From the NCBI RefSeq assembly GCF_958979055.1, contig NC_084886.1, positions 43,016,654 through 43,080,653 of the forward strand: a DNA stretch of 64,000 bases, read 5' to 3'. Source of the DNA: Alnus glutinosa (lineage: Eukaryota; Streptophyta; Magnoliopsida; Fagales; Betulaceae). Positions within the stretch are counted from its first letter, which is position 1, and the number at the start of each line of letters is the position of its first letter. The position numbers and the translations under genes are program-made. The notes beneath the pieces are model-generated. The model was not told the origin of the DNA. It ran no database searches and was given only the letters and a program-made list of their open reading frames with translations. Of this stretch, positions 1-12,463 are shown piece by piece.

Positions 1-894
1 CACACCCAAACGTATTCTTGCATTATCGCACATTTTAAATTCGCTAATATTGAATTGCACTTTTTAAAATCTCAAATCGAAACAGAATTCGTATGTTTAC
101 ATAATTTCCTTCAATTATTTGTCATAAGAAAACAAAAGGACAGTGATGTCTCTAATTTTTAGTTATTTACAATAGCAATTAGGATCAGATTAGTTTCTGA
201 ATAGAATATTGTTCAAATTGTAATTAAATATAAAGCACTACATAAACTAGCGTTTCCCACCTCAATATGGTACTTCAACAGTTTCATCGGACCATGACGT
301 GATACCTAGAAAACACCAAAACTGCAACGGATGAATCAAATATGATTGCATCAGATAAAGGGGTTTTCTAATTTAATTGGGGTACAGTCCCAGAATAATG
401 GGCCAATTCTTAAGGTTTATACGAGGTAGGGTTAAACATGCTTTCAATTAAATATTAATTTTACAATATAATTAAAATGATGAGATTGCAAATAGTGCTA
501 TCAATTTTTGACACATTTTACAACCACAATGTGAAATTAAAAGGTTATGATTGACCTATATAATCTTATACTCATGTTTCGACACGACTCGAATACGATA
601 CAAAATTAGAAGTTTATGATTGAGAGGTTTGACATGTTTAATTAAATGAGACGAGTTAGTGTTGATCCATATAGTCTTATACTCATGTCTCGATACGATT
701 CAAACTTGTCACATGAACACTAATTGAAATTGACGTTAGGAAAATTTTAACCATCATACTCACTTGTCGATGTGAGATTAATGAGAGGTTGAAAAGGCAA
801 TGCAAATAACATGTAACCCTTTTAATTCCAAGAAATCATGTAAGTATAACTAGAATTAAAAATAATATCAAAATGACCGCCTCCTAGATTAGTC
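1..894. other. AT-rich intergenic DNA with a local direct repeat
   Basis: No gene is visible. Around 545-605 and 655-715 the same phrase recurs with changes (a stretch reading like tcttatactcatgtytcg followed by acgaytc), so this is an imperfect direct repeat about 110 bases apart. Its element family is not recognised. Confidence 0.5.
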
Positions 895-1340
895 TCATGT
901 GTCTAACAAACATGGGAGAAGCCTTAGCTGCTAAATTGGCTATGTCTTTAACCTTTTCTCTTAACATCAAAAGATTTATCATTGAAGGAGACTTTCAAAT
1001 TGTCATCTTAGCACAATATAGCTTTAGATTGACGAATCTCCTTTACTATGCATAACATTATTGACTCCATTTCAGTTAATTCTTTGTGGTCAGCCTAAAA
1101 AGTTAAAAGAAATGCAAATCTCTGTACCCATTATGTGGCACATTGGGCCGCAATCAGATTCAAAACTGGTAGCATTCTCATCAATCCTATAGTTAACGGC
1201 AAGGATCTTCCTTTATTTTTTGCTATTTCTAGTATCTAGTATCTTGTAATTTCACTTACTTTAAGCCTAAGCTTTGCTTTGGCTTTAGTTGTAGTTCATT
1301 TTAAAGTATCTATAAAAAATAAAAAAATAAAAAAATAAAA
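895..1340 (+). mobile_element. LINE 3' fragment (RNase H end)
   Basis: One frame reads GEALAAKLAMSL, then FIIEGDFQIVI, which matches the C-terminal RNase H-like domain (RVT_3) found at the end of plant L1-type LINE ORF2. Frame breaks follow. The piece ends in an A-rich tail near 1310-1340, as expected for a 5'-truncated LINE. Only the last few hundred bases are present and it cannot be active. No clear target-site duplication was found. Confidence 0.6.
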
Positions 1341-2852
1341 ACCAATGACATAATGTGTAACTAGAAACAGAGGGATTGAATGAGTGTATACCCAGATAGC
1401 GTGCGAGAGCCATGATATGTGTCCGAATTTTCATAAAAAAAAACAACTCATGCAACGTCAAAGCATGACAATCTATGACAGGGAAAACAAAAATTGACAG
1501 TTTTGTCTTCCTTTCACAAATGGATTTTTCTACCTTCTATAGATGTCCCAAGTTAATTATACAAGGTAAAAAGCTAACAAGCAACAGGATATAATATGCT
1601 CCCTCCTAAGAAGACACCACCATTTATATTTTAAAAAAGAAAAAAACATTGGTTTTATATCAAGTGTGATTTTTATACGAGGGACTTTTATTTTAAAGTA
1701 GGATATCCCTTTCTACTATTTTAGAATTTAGAACATAATCCACAACTTGCGTGGAAAGTAAAGACAGAAAATAAAAACACTGGTTTTGTGTTCTATCACT
1801 TTGATTTACATATGGATTCGGGAGCAATGAGATTATCCATTTTATTTTAATGGTAGGGTTTGAATATCCCTCTCATATGACACAATTTGGGGCAATTTGT
1901 TTAGATTATCCATACGCGTGTTCGAGGAAGTGAGACTCAAGTGTCCTCTCGCATAAGGTTGTCCATCTCATCGTATTGTGCAATGGGCAGCCTCATTACA
2001 TAAGATATAAATCTATGATTTATAGTTTGTTGAAGCAATTTTTCTTACCGCGACGATAGACAACTTGCAAAATATAGAAAATGGTTAGGACTATGCTGGT
2101 TACAGGGAGATCAGGAACACTCCAATGCTAAAATTAGCATGGTGTTTGAAGAATATTTTTAAAATAAGGCACATTTTTTGGAAAGAGACCAAAATGCTCA
2201 TTTTACTTGGGGCTATGCTATCTTTTATATTGTTATTCTTAATGGTATATGTGGTAAATTATATCGCCTCAAACCACTTACCGTAACCGCTTAAGGCGGT
2301 TAATGTAATTTGCTAACCGCCTCAGCATTGCTTTAAGCGATTTGCGGTTATAAAACCAATAACTGCTTGCACCACTAACACCAATAGGCAAATTCGTCAC
2401 CAGGAGCACACTCCTCGACCGCCTAATAAGCGTAGACGCCTCCATCTCCCATCACCTCCACAAAATAACCCAACCGCTTCTCTCCCATTCCCTTTTCCTC
2501 CTACTCTTTGAGCTCTCTGCCGACTTCTTTCCAATCTCCCTTTCCCTCATCCTCAACCCCACCTTGCCTTCACCCCTTTCTGCCCCCCTCTCCTCCTCGG
2601 CCTCCTTCTCAACCTCGCTTTCGTTGGCCTCATCAAGCTTGTCTTCTGCCACTCCTGCCTTAGCTGCCTTATTGGCGCATTGAACCATAAATTACTTGCC
2701 TAATTAAAATTCAAAAGCACAAAAGACATGAACAAAGCAAAAAACAACCAACCGACGAAGGGGGCAGTGCGGCAAGGAGGCTTAACAACCAACTGGCAAG
2801 GGGCGTAGTACGGCGACGACAAGGAGGGGGAATGAGAGACTCAAAGAGCGAG
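1341..2852. other. Gene-free interval with short GGCGGTTA-type repeats
   Basis: No supported gene. Short open frames at 2452-2923 sit in a pyrimidine-rich stretch and have biased, non-protein-like composition. From about 2260 to 2350 there are several copies of ACCGCYT/GCGGTTA words in both orientations, and more occur at 3440-3510. They may be subterminal repeats of an unidentified DNA transposon, but I could not define its ends. Confidence 0.35.
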
Positions 2853-3316
2853 TGTAACACCCCAGTCCCACATTGGAAAAATGAGTAACCCACATAGAGT
2901 GGATTGTTTATAAAGATAGTCATGAACGCTAAGTCTTACATTGTATAGTTATTATGTGAAATTGGGTTTTATAAGGAATTATATGGAAACTTCAAATTGA
3001 CTAGTTATTTTGGGGTGATAGCGCAAATGTGGTTAGGACTTTTTCCTGGGTACTGGAGTGCTGCAGGACGTGGCTTTGACAATGACGTCAGGAGTTTAAG
3101 AGGTGGATTGTAATACCCCGGTCCCATATTGAAAATATGAGTAGTCTACATAAAGTGGGTGGTTTATAGCAATAGTCATGAGTGCTAATTTCCGCATTGC
3201 ACAGTTATCAGGTGAAACTGAAGGTTTATAAGGAATTCTAGGAAAACTCCAAATTGACGAGTCATTTTGAGGTGATAGAGCATATGTGGCTAGCGTTTTT
3301 TCCCTTGGTCATTACA
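2853..3316 (+). mobile_element. TRIM (miniature LTR retroelement), broken
   Basis: Two direct repeats of about 200 bases, both starting TGTAAYACCCC, flank a tiny interior of under 100 bases with a purine-rich run before the right repeat. The second ends in ATTACA. This is the same family as the element at 37703-38219, read in the opposite orientation. The copy is a fossil with about one structural break. The two repeats differ at many sites by eye, so it is old. Confidence 0.75.
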
Positions 3317-3984
3317 ATGAGAGGAGAGAGAAAAAATTGAGAGATAGCGACTAAGTTCACTACACTACGTCAATGTGTTTAACACTTTAAATTAAAACCC
3401 TAGATGCAAAACGACATCGCTTTATGTGTGTGTATATTAACGGCTAACCGCTCTGCCAAAGGGGATTAGCAATTTTTTTCAACCAATTCTAAAGGCGATT
3501 AGGCGGTTAATAACCTTCGCATTTTCAGCCCTAACATAGTCCACTTATACTGTGGAGAAGACCAATCAAAACAAATTAAAACAACAACATTTTTAACCTA
3601 AAACCTTAACCTAGTTGGAGTGACTAGTAGGTATGAGCGATTATTATTATTATTATTACTATTTTTAAAAAAATGGTGATAATTCTGGTTAGAAAAAAAA
3701 AAAGGTGGAAATTCTATGATGTCGAGATTGTTAACCTAAAACCTTTCGGCCTTTTCCTAGTTGGAGCAAGTGGAATCATAAACCTAAGCTTTATCGGTGA
3801 TGTAACCCTAGTTACAGCCCAATATTCATGGACATTAAGAAAAATTATATCATTTTCATGACATGACAAGAAAACCCCCTCTTTGTTACGTTATCAGGTT
3901 GTCTTTATAGGTGGGGTCTCCATGTTAGGGCTTCTTCTTTTCAAACGGGTTGTCCCTTCCACCCCTTGAGAAGACCGGAGATTT

Positions 3985-4023
<39 letters not shown>

Positions 4024-6125
4024 CTTAATCAAGCTTGGCATTGTAATCATTCAAAGGTAGGCCAGCCCGGGGGCCCACGGTGACTAGGCACTTGTTTGCA
4101 TCCAGGTCAGCATTGATGAAGATTATGTGATGATATTACAGGACCCTTTGACGGGACGGGCCCCGTGGAAAGGTTGATAAGATTACTGTTACTATGAGTG
4201 GGAGTGGACACCACCCAGATTAAATTTGTGGTTCACACTGCTGATCATACGAGGCAGTTTGGAATTGTCTTGTTTGTTATTTTTTTAAAGAATAAAAAAT
4301 AAAAAATAAAAAAATTTAACAATTATATATATATTTTTGGGGATTTGAGTTATTATTAAGAGATTGATTAGCCATTTGGTAATTACATTTTAAAAATGTG
4401 AATAACTCTAGAAACAGACATGATATAAGAGGGCATTTTAAAGACTTTTATTTTGACAATTTACATAGATCTAGTAGTTTGATTTTGTTTATTTGTTTTA
4501 TATGTGCTTACGTTTCCTTCTAGATATCATTATTGCTATTTTTTAATTTTTTATTTTAGTTGAGTAGAAAGAGAGGACTGCATATCACTATCAACTAGGA
4601 TGATATCTTCACGAGTAATATTGCTACATATTATACCCTTATTTTACTCCCAACTTACTGATTGAGGATTTGAGGTAGTAGTAGTGACCATTGGTCATCA
4701 ACCTTTTGATAAACTCTTATTAAAAAAAAGAAAAAAGAATACCAAAGGATTAATGAACATTACACCTCGGAGATGGAGATCGGAGACTCACCCCCTTCGT
4801 GTCTCTTTAGGAGGTGAGACTTACTCCTGCAAAGGGAGATACGGTGAAAGAGTGGCCGCTGTCACCCATAGAGGCTAGCCTCGAACACTCTTATCATTTC
4901 TTTTCTATTATTTTTTCTTTTCTTTTCTTTTTTAAATTTTTTTGATTTTGTTTAATTTATGTTATGAAAATCTCTTATATGGTTTTTTTCTTTTCAGAAA
5001 AATACTTTTTAGTTATCCAAACAAATTTCTATAAGTGTGGACTTACATCCAACACTTTCTAGATATGAACTCACTCAAAACACTTTTAAATACACTTCTT
5101 CAAAAATATTGTTTAAACCAAAAACACTTTTCAAAAACTTACCAAAGCTTTGGGACTCAATTCATGCCATACATATAAATTAAAGGAAAAAAATGTTTCA
5201 GAGGTCCTTGATGTATAAGCTTTTATCCAATAGTTTTCTAAGAATTAAATTTTATCAGTTTATTTTCTAATATTGGAAGTGTTATTAAATATATCATTCT
5301 ATTTACATTTTGTTAAAATTTTAAACGAGACATATGTTTTCTATGATAAAAAAAAAATATAAAATATATATATATATTTTTTATATATTTAAGAAAAAAA
5401 GAAAAGAAAAGAAAGGGAAGCACCCCCTTTTTTAAATTAAAAAATAATATTTTTTTAAGTTTTTTCTTTATTTAATTTTTTAAGTTTTATATATATTTAT
5501 ATTTTTTTAAATTAAGAGTGACACATGTCATCATTTTATTGGCGTTGACGTTGCACACTAACGAAATCCATAAAGCGTTTTGACAGAATTTGACTATGAT
5601 GAATAAATTTTTTGTTTTGCAAATTCAAGGACCTTTGAGTTTATTTTAATCGTAAATTAGATAAATTATTGAGGTTGATTTTGTATATTTTTTTCTTTTA
5701 GAAAAAAAACTTCAAATGAAAAAAAAAAATAATAATAATAATAATAATTATCTTATATATTATTTGGCGTCGTTTTACATAAACACGTACCTTTCACCTA
5801 AAATAAAAAATTAGTAGGAGGAGTAGGTGGCACAGCATCCACTTGTGTCTTAATGACACATGGAGAGGCAATAGGGGTAGGCCCAGCCATGGGGACCTCT
5901 TCAGATGTCCGTTTCCATAGGTTTTAAGTGCTGATGGCCCCCACCTCTTATTAAAGCAAGGTGTCCTTTCTGATTACTACTCCAGGTGTCTCCATCTCAT
6001 TGGCCCTTGTCGGTTCTTTTCAGGGTATAATTCAATGGGTTCTGTCCGTAGATAAGTGGTCATTGGAGCATTCTTTATTGAAAAGAAAAAAAATGTGGGC
6101 CATTTGGTCATTGACCCTAGTTTTA
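3317..6125. other. Gene-free interval with a GA microsatellite
   Basis: Nothing codes convincingly here. A (GA)n run lies at about 3988-4021. Long A/T-rich low-complexity tracts lie at 4270-4330, 5350-5520 and 5700-5760. At 5510-5710 the phrase attggcgttgacgt, followed by gacagaatttgact, matches parts of the foldback elements at 22.1 and 29 kb, so a related decayed copy is likely. The G+C-richer stretches at 4040-4260 and 5820-6060 carry no recognised domain. Confidence 0.5.
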
Positions 6126-6269
6126 GGGATTTGATTCTTGTACAACACTAATACAACAACTGTACAACAACCCCTCACATGAAGGTGGGCTCCAGTATGT
6201 GGGACCCACCCTCATGTGAGGGATTGTTGTACAGTTGTTGTATTGGTGTTGTAAATCTAACATTTTCCC
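6126..6269. mobile_element. MITE, 144 bp, 8-bp TSD
   Basis: The two ends are inverted copies of each other. Both contain ACAACACYAATACAACAAC, and the outermost bases are GGGA. The inner arms carry CCCTCACATG and its complement. The element is flanked by perfect 8-base repeats TAGTTTTA at 6118-6125 and 6270-6277. An 8-base duplication fits the hAT superfamily. It has no coding capacity. A second copy lies at 21226-21372. Confidence 0.85.
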
Positions 6270-6767
6270 TAGTTTTATCCTTAATCCATTAGACTGTGGC
6301 CTTCAATTTCACCGCCGTTACTGAGGGAGGTTTGTCCCTTCCTCTTTATAGGATCTCCCGTCCCTTTTGCAAAACGATCGTCGGTTTATTTAACGGTTTA
6401 TATGACGTTAATAATAAAATGTGTTTTAAAAAATTTAAAAATTATATATATTATTAAATATATCAATTTTAAATCTTAATACATTTGAAATGAATACGAT
6501 TATTATTCTTTGGGCTTAGGCACAATTGCAAGAGCATTTATACCTAGCTTAACAAAATGAGAACAGTTTTGTGGATTGGGGTTCAGAACAATTATCTATT
6601 CGAACGGCTAGTAATTAAAACAGGTAGTGTGATAGAGCTCATATAAGACTTACTTGTTTGAATAACTTTTACACTGCTCAGGCCAACTACCTAGGCATGC
6701 GGGTTCCATATAAGTTTTCTCACATTACCAGAACTTTGGGTAGGTTATTGCTATGGATCATTATCTT

Positions 6768-9104
6768 TAGGGATGTAAATAAACTAGTCCGTTCGACAAT
6801 CCGCTTGGTTTAGCCAAATTCGAACTAGAGCTCGATATTGTAGAAATTCGCTCTTTACTGTAAAAACTCAATCAATTAGTAAGTGATATATACCCAATTT
6901 GCTCAACAAAACTTGATAGGGGCTCGCGAGCTCAGCTTGATTAAAGTTCGACTGGATTACTTGTCTGGCTCGTTAGCTCGTTCATATCTCTTGCATACGG
7001 CGCACTTACACACACACACACACACACACACGTGTGTATGTGTGTGTATATATATACGCACTAAATAAGCATATAGTATACTAGCTAAATAAATATAGTA
7101 TTACATATTAATTATAATACTTTAATAATAGTATTTAGTATGTTAAACTAACATATTAAGTTATTAATAGTTAATATATAAGTATATATATATATATATA
7201 TAAACACATATATCATGTCACACATGGTTAACAATAGTTGCATATTATACGTATATTATAGCTACTTAGTTATATTATTAACAGGGATTCTAAAAGCTGG
7301 AATGTGCCTATGTTGCATGCCATCTTCACTCTAGAAGAAGCTAGAGTGATAGCTTCGATCCCTCTTAGCCCAAAGGGCTGAACTTGCCACCGGATCGCCT
7401 CATTTGGTTAGGTACTAAAAATGGAAATTTTTTCGTAAGGAGTGCTTACCATATATGCTTGGAAATTATAGAAAGAGAAAAATGTCAAACCTTTCAAGTT
7501 GAGAAGGGCATTGATGTTTGGCGTTCTCTGTGGAACCTTTAAGTTCCAGATCCGGTTAAAATGTTCATGTGGCGTGCATGCAATGATATCCTCCCTACCA
7601 AGAAGAATCTTCTCAGACAAAGGGTGATTGACGATGGCAAATGCCCTTGGTGTAAACTAGAGGAGGAAACTATAGCCCATGCAATTTGGTTATGTTCAGC
7701 AGCCAAAGATGTGTGGAATGTAGGCCACTCTATTTTCCATAAATGTGCTTTTGTTGAACATTCCTTTATGGAAATTTTTCAGCTTCGTCTGAATCGTTTC
7801 AACAGGGATGAGATGGATTATTTTGCAGCTATTGCTAGGTAGATTTGGCCAAGGCGAAATGCGATGATTTTTTTGGGTGTTTCTAAACATCCAAACAAGA
7901 CTCATGCAGATGCTATTGCTGTGGAGGATGAATTCAAACACTGCCTCAAATGTGATGAAGAGGCAAATTCGCTTGAGCAGGTTGACATTCAAGTCTCTCC
8001 TTGTTGGAAGACACCTCTGAAAGACACTATTAAAGTTAATTTTGATGCAACTATCAATAAGAAAACAGGATTTATGGGAATGGGCGTGATTGCTAAGGAC
8101 TGCATGGGTAACCTGTTGGGAGCAAAATGATTGACTAAATCCATGTTTATTGATGCCCACATTGCAGAGTTAATGGCAGCTTCTTATGTGTCACTTTTAG
8201 CTCGAAAGTTGGCTTTTTTAACGTGAGTTTTGAAGGAGACGCTTTGAATGTCATAAGGGAAGTGAATTCTACTCCCTCCTATCTCTCTAGAAGTAGCCAT
8301 TTTATTGGAGGAATTAAGCAGGTAGTGCTTCATCTCAGATCATATTCTTTTGTTGATGTGCCTATAGCTTTAAACGAGGCAACTCATACCCTTGCAAAAT
8401 CAGTAGTTGCTGATTTTTGTGATGATGTTTGGTTAGAAGACATTACTTCATGTATTTTTTATAGTTACTAGGGAACATAGAGTTCCTAGATCATAAAGTT
8501 GATGTAATTTTGGCATCAATTATTTGTTATTTTAAGCCATAATTGTCTGGCTTAAGGTGCAGGGGGTCTTGAACTCATATTTTCTGTATTTGCCTTTGGG
8601 CTTTCTTAGTAATATATAGTAGCATATGCTACAAGTTCGAACAAAAAGTTATGTTGAATATATTAGACTTACTACTTGCTCACAATATACATATACCATA
8701 GTTTATACTCTCTGGTTATATAATTTATTGTTAATTTGTTACTTATAGACTATAGTTATGTACTATTTTTTATAATATGCCTTATATAGATACATATTAT
8801 ATATTTATATTATTAATAAATGTATAGTGATTGTTTACAAATTTTGGCTTGAACTTCGTTTTAATCACACATGAAAAATTTAATAACTTAGATCGAGTTC
8901 TAGTTGAGCCAAGCTTGTCGAGTAACCCGGTTCGGCTTGAATGACATTTTCAACGAGCTCGAGTTCGCCCAAATTTTAAATGAGCCAAACTTGAACACAC
9001 ATTTCATAGCTCGGCTCAAGTTCGAACTCGACTATTTAAGCTCGATTCATAAATGAGCCAGTCTTGAAATCTTAAAGCTCGACTCAGCTCGATTACATCC
9101 CTTA
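6768..9104. mobile_element. hAT-like non-autonomous element carrying a LINE
   Basis: The left end begins TAGGGATGTAAATAAAC and the right end is its imperfect inverted copy (rc TAAGGGATGTAATCGAG). The interior next to both ends is rich in GAGCTCGA-type words, the same style as the element at 14846-16753. Flanks attatctt (6760-6767) and gttatcat (9105-9112) agree at 6 of 8 positions, consistent with an aged 8-base hAT duplication. No transposase is present. A LINE fragment (7277-8646) makes up most of the length, and an (AC)n/(GT)n/(TA)n microsatellite lies at about 7011-7055. Confidence 0.7.
7277..8646 (+). mobile_element. 5'-truncated L1-type LINE (zf-RVT and RNase H)
   Basis: The frame at 7561 reads MFMWRACNDILPT then CPWCKLEEETIAHAIWLC, the zinc-binding reverse-transcriptase tail (zf-RVT) of plant L1 ORF2. 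It is followed by an RNase H-like segment (VNFDATINKKTGFMGMG, then FEGDALNVI) with frame breaks near 7842 and 8130. It is clearly related to the longer LINE at 42079-45885, with near-identical phrases. Flanking copies of agttatRtt at 7268-7276 and 8647-8655 match at 8 of 9 positions, and the 3' end is a short A-rich run. The reverse-transcriptase core is missing. Confidence 0.8.
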
Positions 9105-9608
9105 GTTATCATAGATTCATAGTTTTATCCTTAGACTATAGCCTTAAATTTCATCGGCATTAGTGGTTCATCCCCTACCTCCTTGTTGGGCTTAAGCTCA
9201 CTTGTAAGAGCGCTTACATCAAAGCACCTATATACGATTTTCTATTTTAACAATTCATTTTCACTCTTTGATCTAAATATTTATTTTTTTTAAGAATTAT
9301 TTTTTTTCTTTGAGAGGAAAGAGAATATTAGAACACTTTTTTAATTTTAATTTTTTTTTTGTTCACATTAGTAAGCATTATAGCAGCTCACCAAATATTT
9401 ATGTATTTTGCTAAGCATGATATAATTTATTTTAGTCCCATTTAACATCTTATTAGCTAGCAAAAATAACATTTTCAAAATGGTAATATTGGACCCTTTC
9501 ACTGTCACTATCCCACTTAATAACTTTCGAATTAATCAAGGAGATGCAGAAGAGCCAAAAACATTAACAGATTTTTGGAAAAAAGAATAATGGCATGAAA
9601 AATAAAAA
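9105..9608. other. Intergenic; copy of the DNA left of the hAT-like element
   Basis: The stretch 9119-9190 (tagttttatccttagactat, then aatttcatcggc) is an imperfect copy of 6270-6345. It has a single tagtttta and no MITE, so it resembles the unoccupied version of the MITE site at 6126. The rest is A/T-rich and carries no gene. Confidence 0.5.
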
Positions 9609-9791
9609 GAGTAATGATTCAATGCCACCCAAAGATACAACTTTTTACCACCTTGCATATGTGGCAAGGGGGTCCCCCACTATCTTTTAAGTTTTTTTAA
9701 TTTTTAAAAATAAATTAAGGTGAATGACCAATTTACCACATAGATAAAGTGATAAAAAAATGTATATTTAAGTAATAATTAATCATTACTC
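9609..9791. mobile_element. MITE, 183 bp, about 9-bp TSD
   Basis: Imperfect inverted repeat with ends GAGTAATGATT and its complement. The inner arm contains caactttttaccacctt and gtggcaagg, with an A/T-rich centre. Flanks aaataaaaa and aaatgaaaa agree at 8 of 9 positions, which would suit a Mutator-type MITE. A second copy of equal length is at 58703-58885. Confidence 0.75.
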
Positions 9792-10552
9792 AAATGAAAA
9801 ACGTCATGTTGGATTTGTCGTTGTAACTTGTCAACGAGGCATAAAGCCACGGCCACTGGCCCAAGTAGGCAAGTAGATATATAAATGCCAGCAACAGTAT
9901 GTCGTCATTTTTACTTGTATATATTAAATAAATAGATATGCTCTATAAAAAAATAATAAATAGATATGGTATTTCCAGTCAACAGTACTACACGTCTTAT
10001 TAATATTATTTAAAATTTAGAATTAAAAAATACATTTTTTTTTTTTAAAAAAAAAAAGAAAACAATATGGAGTGGCTCCCCTTATCGTTGGCCACCCCTT
10101 GCAGGCCACACTCATGGGTTGGGAGAAGGATCTTTTCTGTTTTTTCTTTTTCTTTGTTTTTTAATTGGGAGAAGGATCTTTTCTGTTTAAATGAAATGGA
10201 AAGAAGGGTGGCCCACAAACCACCCCACCACTTAGGGTCCTTGGTGTAATTTTTTTAAATAACATTTTTAAGTCATAGAAGACAAATATCGTGTTATAAA
10301 AGATAAATAGTGTTGACGTGAATTACTATACATTTTACCGTGGTCTTTATGTAAACCCCCGTGGTCTTTGGAGTGGTTTAGCTACTAATTTTTTTTTTTA
10401 TAATTTTATTTATTTAATTGTTTATGGGGTGATTCGGCCATTCTCATTTTACCCAAAGACACTCCTCTTTCTGTCTTCTTCTTCTTCTTCTTTTTTTTTT
10501 TTTTTTTTTTTTTTTCAATTTATATATATATATATGTTAAGTTTTATTATGA
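9792..10552. other. Intergenic, low complexity
   Basis: A/T-rich sequence with poly-T and poly-A runs and a long T tract at about 10487-10515. A short direct repeat, gggagaaggatcttttctgt, occurs at about 10120 and 10167. No gene was seen. Confidence 0.5.
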
Positions 10553-11074
10553 GAAAAGTACACATAACCCCCTCAAACTACCACTCAATTGTTAATGTAA
10601 TTCATAAACTACAAATTGTATCAATGTTCCTCTTTAACTATCAAGAACATTTTTTTTTAAAGAAAAAAAACGAAAAAAACAAAAATAACAGAAATTTATT
10701 TATTTATTTATTTTTTTTTAAAAATAAAACAAATTAAAAAAAACCAGTTTTTATTATAATAAAAAAAACGAAAAAGAACAATTTCTTTTTTAAAAGAAAA
10801 AAAAAACTGAAAATTATTATTATTTTTAAATAAAAAATAAAAAACAGTTTTAAATTTTTTATTATTTTTTGGAAGAAATTTTTGTTATTTTATATTTTTT
10901 TAATAATTTTTTTTTTAGTTTTATTTTTTTTAATAATTTTATGAAGGGCATTTTTGTCATTAAGGGGACATTGTCATTTTTGAGTAGTTTTAGGGGGGAC
11001 ATTAACACAATTGGTAGTTTGGAGGGGTACATTGACAATGAGGTGGTAATTTGAGGGGGCTATGTGTACTTTTC
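10553..11074. mobile_element. Terminal-inverted-repeat element, about 520 bp
   Basis: The left end GAAAAGTACACATAACCCCC is mirrored by ggggctatgtgtacttttcc at the right end. The similarity continues inward (ccctcaaactaccactcaat against its complement). The interior is almost pure A/T with internal copies of words such as gggggacatt. No coding capacity. The superfamily is not settled because the flanking A/T-rich DNA hides the target-site duplication. Confidence 0.65.
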
Positions 11075-11289
11075 CTTTTTATTATTTTTTAATTTTTAAT
11101 TTTTTTTTACATTGTGCCACGTGTCAACACTTGAGAGCAAATACGTGACAATTCGTTAAATTTTAAATGAAAAAATTGACGAAAGTATCATATTTATCTT
11201 CTTTTTTTTAAACTTAAGTACTATTTATAATGCAAATTAAAATTAAAATATCAAAAAATGAAATTTTCAAATCACAGCACCAAAAATCT

Positions 11290-11690
11290 TTTAAACCCTT
11301 ACTTTTTTTCACTAAACCCTCGCTCCGTCGCTCCGTAGCCCTAAAACCTCTGCTCGATCTCTCTCACACGTGTGCAGCAAAGTTCTTCATTTTTTGTTTT
11401 TCTTTTGGGTTTGTTCTTTAAACACTGTGTTTGAGTCTTAAGAGAAAGGAATTGAAGAAAAAAAACAGGTGTGTAGTTGTTGGGTGACTTGGGTCATTGT
11501 TAATCTCGCTGTTTATTGTTGTTATCATTATTAGTCAAGGGGCAAACATTTTCATCGAATGCTTTTATGTTAACATAAGCTCATATTCGCAGGGGATAGG
11601 TAAGTGTAGAGATGGCCTCAGGGTTTGCTTCGAAATGGTCTTGCGGTATGTGATTTTACAGTTTTCAAGTGCCAGATGAGTTTCGCTTTC
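11290..11690 (+). pseudogene. uL14m (HUELLENLOS-type) pseudogene copy 1: leader and exon 1
   Basis: The segment from about 11395 to 11690 is homologous to 22570-22680, which belongs to a second copy with recognisable uL14m exon 2. An ATG at 11612 opens MASGFASKWSC and runs to a GT donor after 11645 (TTGCG|GTATGTG), the same place as the donor in copy 2. In plants the uL14m precursor starts with a short mitochondrial targeting region spread over small exons. Exon 3 of this copy would be the piece at 18563. The gene is broken: no exon 2 was found and mobile elements fill the interval. Confidence 0.55.
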
Positions 11691-11745
11691 TCAAGTTAGT
11701 TTGAATGTTGTAATTGGTTCCAAATTTCAATGCTACTGGCTTGTT

Positions 11746-12463
11746 CTATTGCTTTATTAAAGTCATTTGGCCTATAACTTGCTTATTTTGTATATTGTGT
11801 ACATCTATGTTACATGTGTAGTCATTGTTAGGTAGTGGGTCTATTCGGAATACGGTCCTATTTGTTGCTATTGTTGCTGCATGCTGGACTTCATATTTAT
11901 ATTCCACAGAACAGCTCTCGATTCTAGCAAACGCCTCATCCATTTTTTTTGGAATTCTTGAAATCAACATGTTAATATAGACGATGATCATCTATAACTT
12001 GAAGCTGTGGGTTATGGAAAGTTGGCTCTGATACCACTTTGTTACGTAAGATGAGAATTTAATAAGATCGATAGATATGATAGGATTTTCGAGGAATCCT
12101 GAACTTTCTTAGTTGAGCAATCAGAGGTGCTCTCAACTCACAAAAACAAGGTTTGATAATTTTCTTGATTGATTCTTTTTATTCAATAATAAAACAGTAT
12201 TTAAAAGAACGGAATACAATAGAAAATAGAGTCTCACATAAAATAGAACTTCCATTTGACTTATAACTCAACAACCTAACATGCTGTCAACAAGACTCCT
12301 AAAAAAGATAAAAGAGATAAACTTAATCCTACCCAAATAACTACTTAAAAAGATAAACATGATACATACTTCTACTCAGACAACAATAGTAAAATAATAA
12401 AATAATTAATGCACTGAACAACTAGTAAAGCAATAAAACACTATTGAACTAAATAATCTAACA
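11746..12463 (-). mobile_element. LTR retroelement fragment: one LTR plus part of the interior
   Basis: The block 12040-12463 starts TGTTACGTAAG and ends ATCTAACA on the + strand, the TG...CA of an LTR. Just outside, 12026-12037 reads gctctgatacca, whose complement TGGTATCAGAGC is the usual methionine-tRNA primer site, so the element points to the minus strand and 11746-12025 is internal. The second LTR is not seen. A 37-base stretch at 11813-11849 recurs inverted at 12478-12514, outside the LTR. Broken fossil. Confidence 0.6.

Noticed and set aside
2452-2923. Two minus-strand open frames (78 and 70 codons)
   Set aside because: Biased Glu/Arg- and Pro/Leu-rich translations of a pyrimidine-rich tract; the second overlaps the TRIM.
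10318-10737. Phe-rich open frame of 139 codons
   Set aside because: It is translation of poly-T and A/T low-complexity DNA at the edge of an inverted-repeat element.
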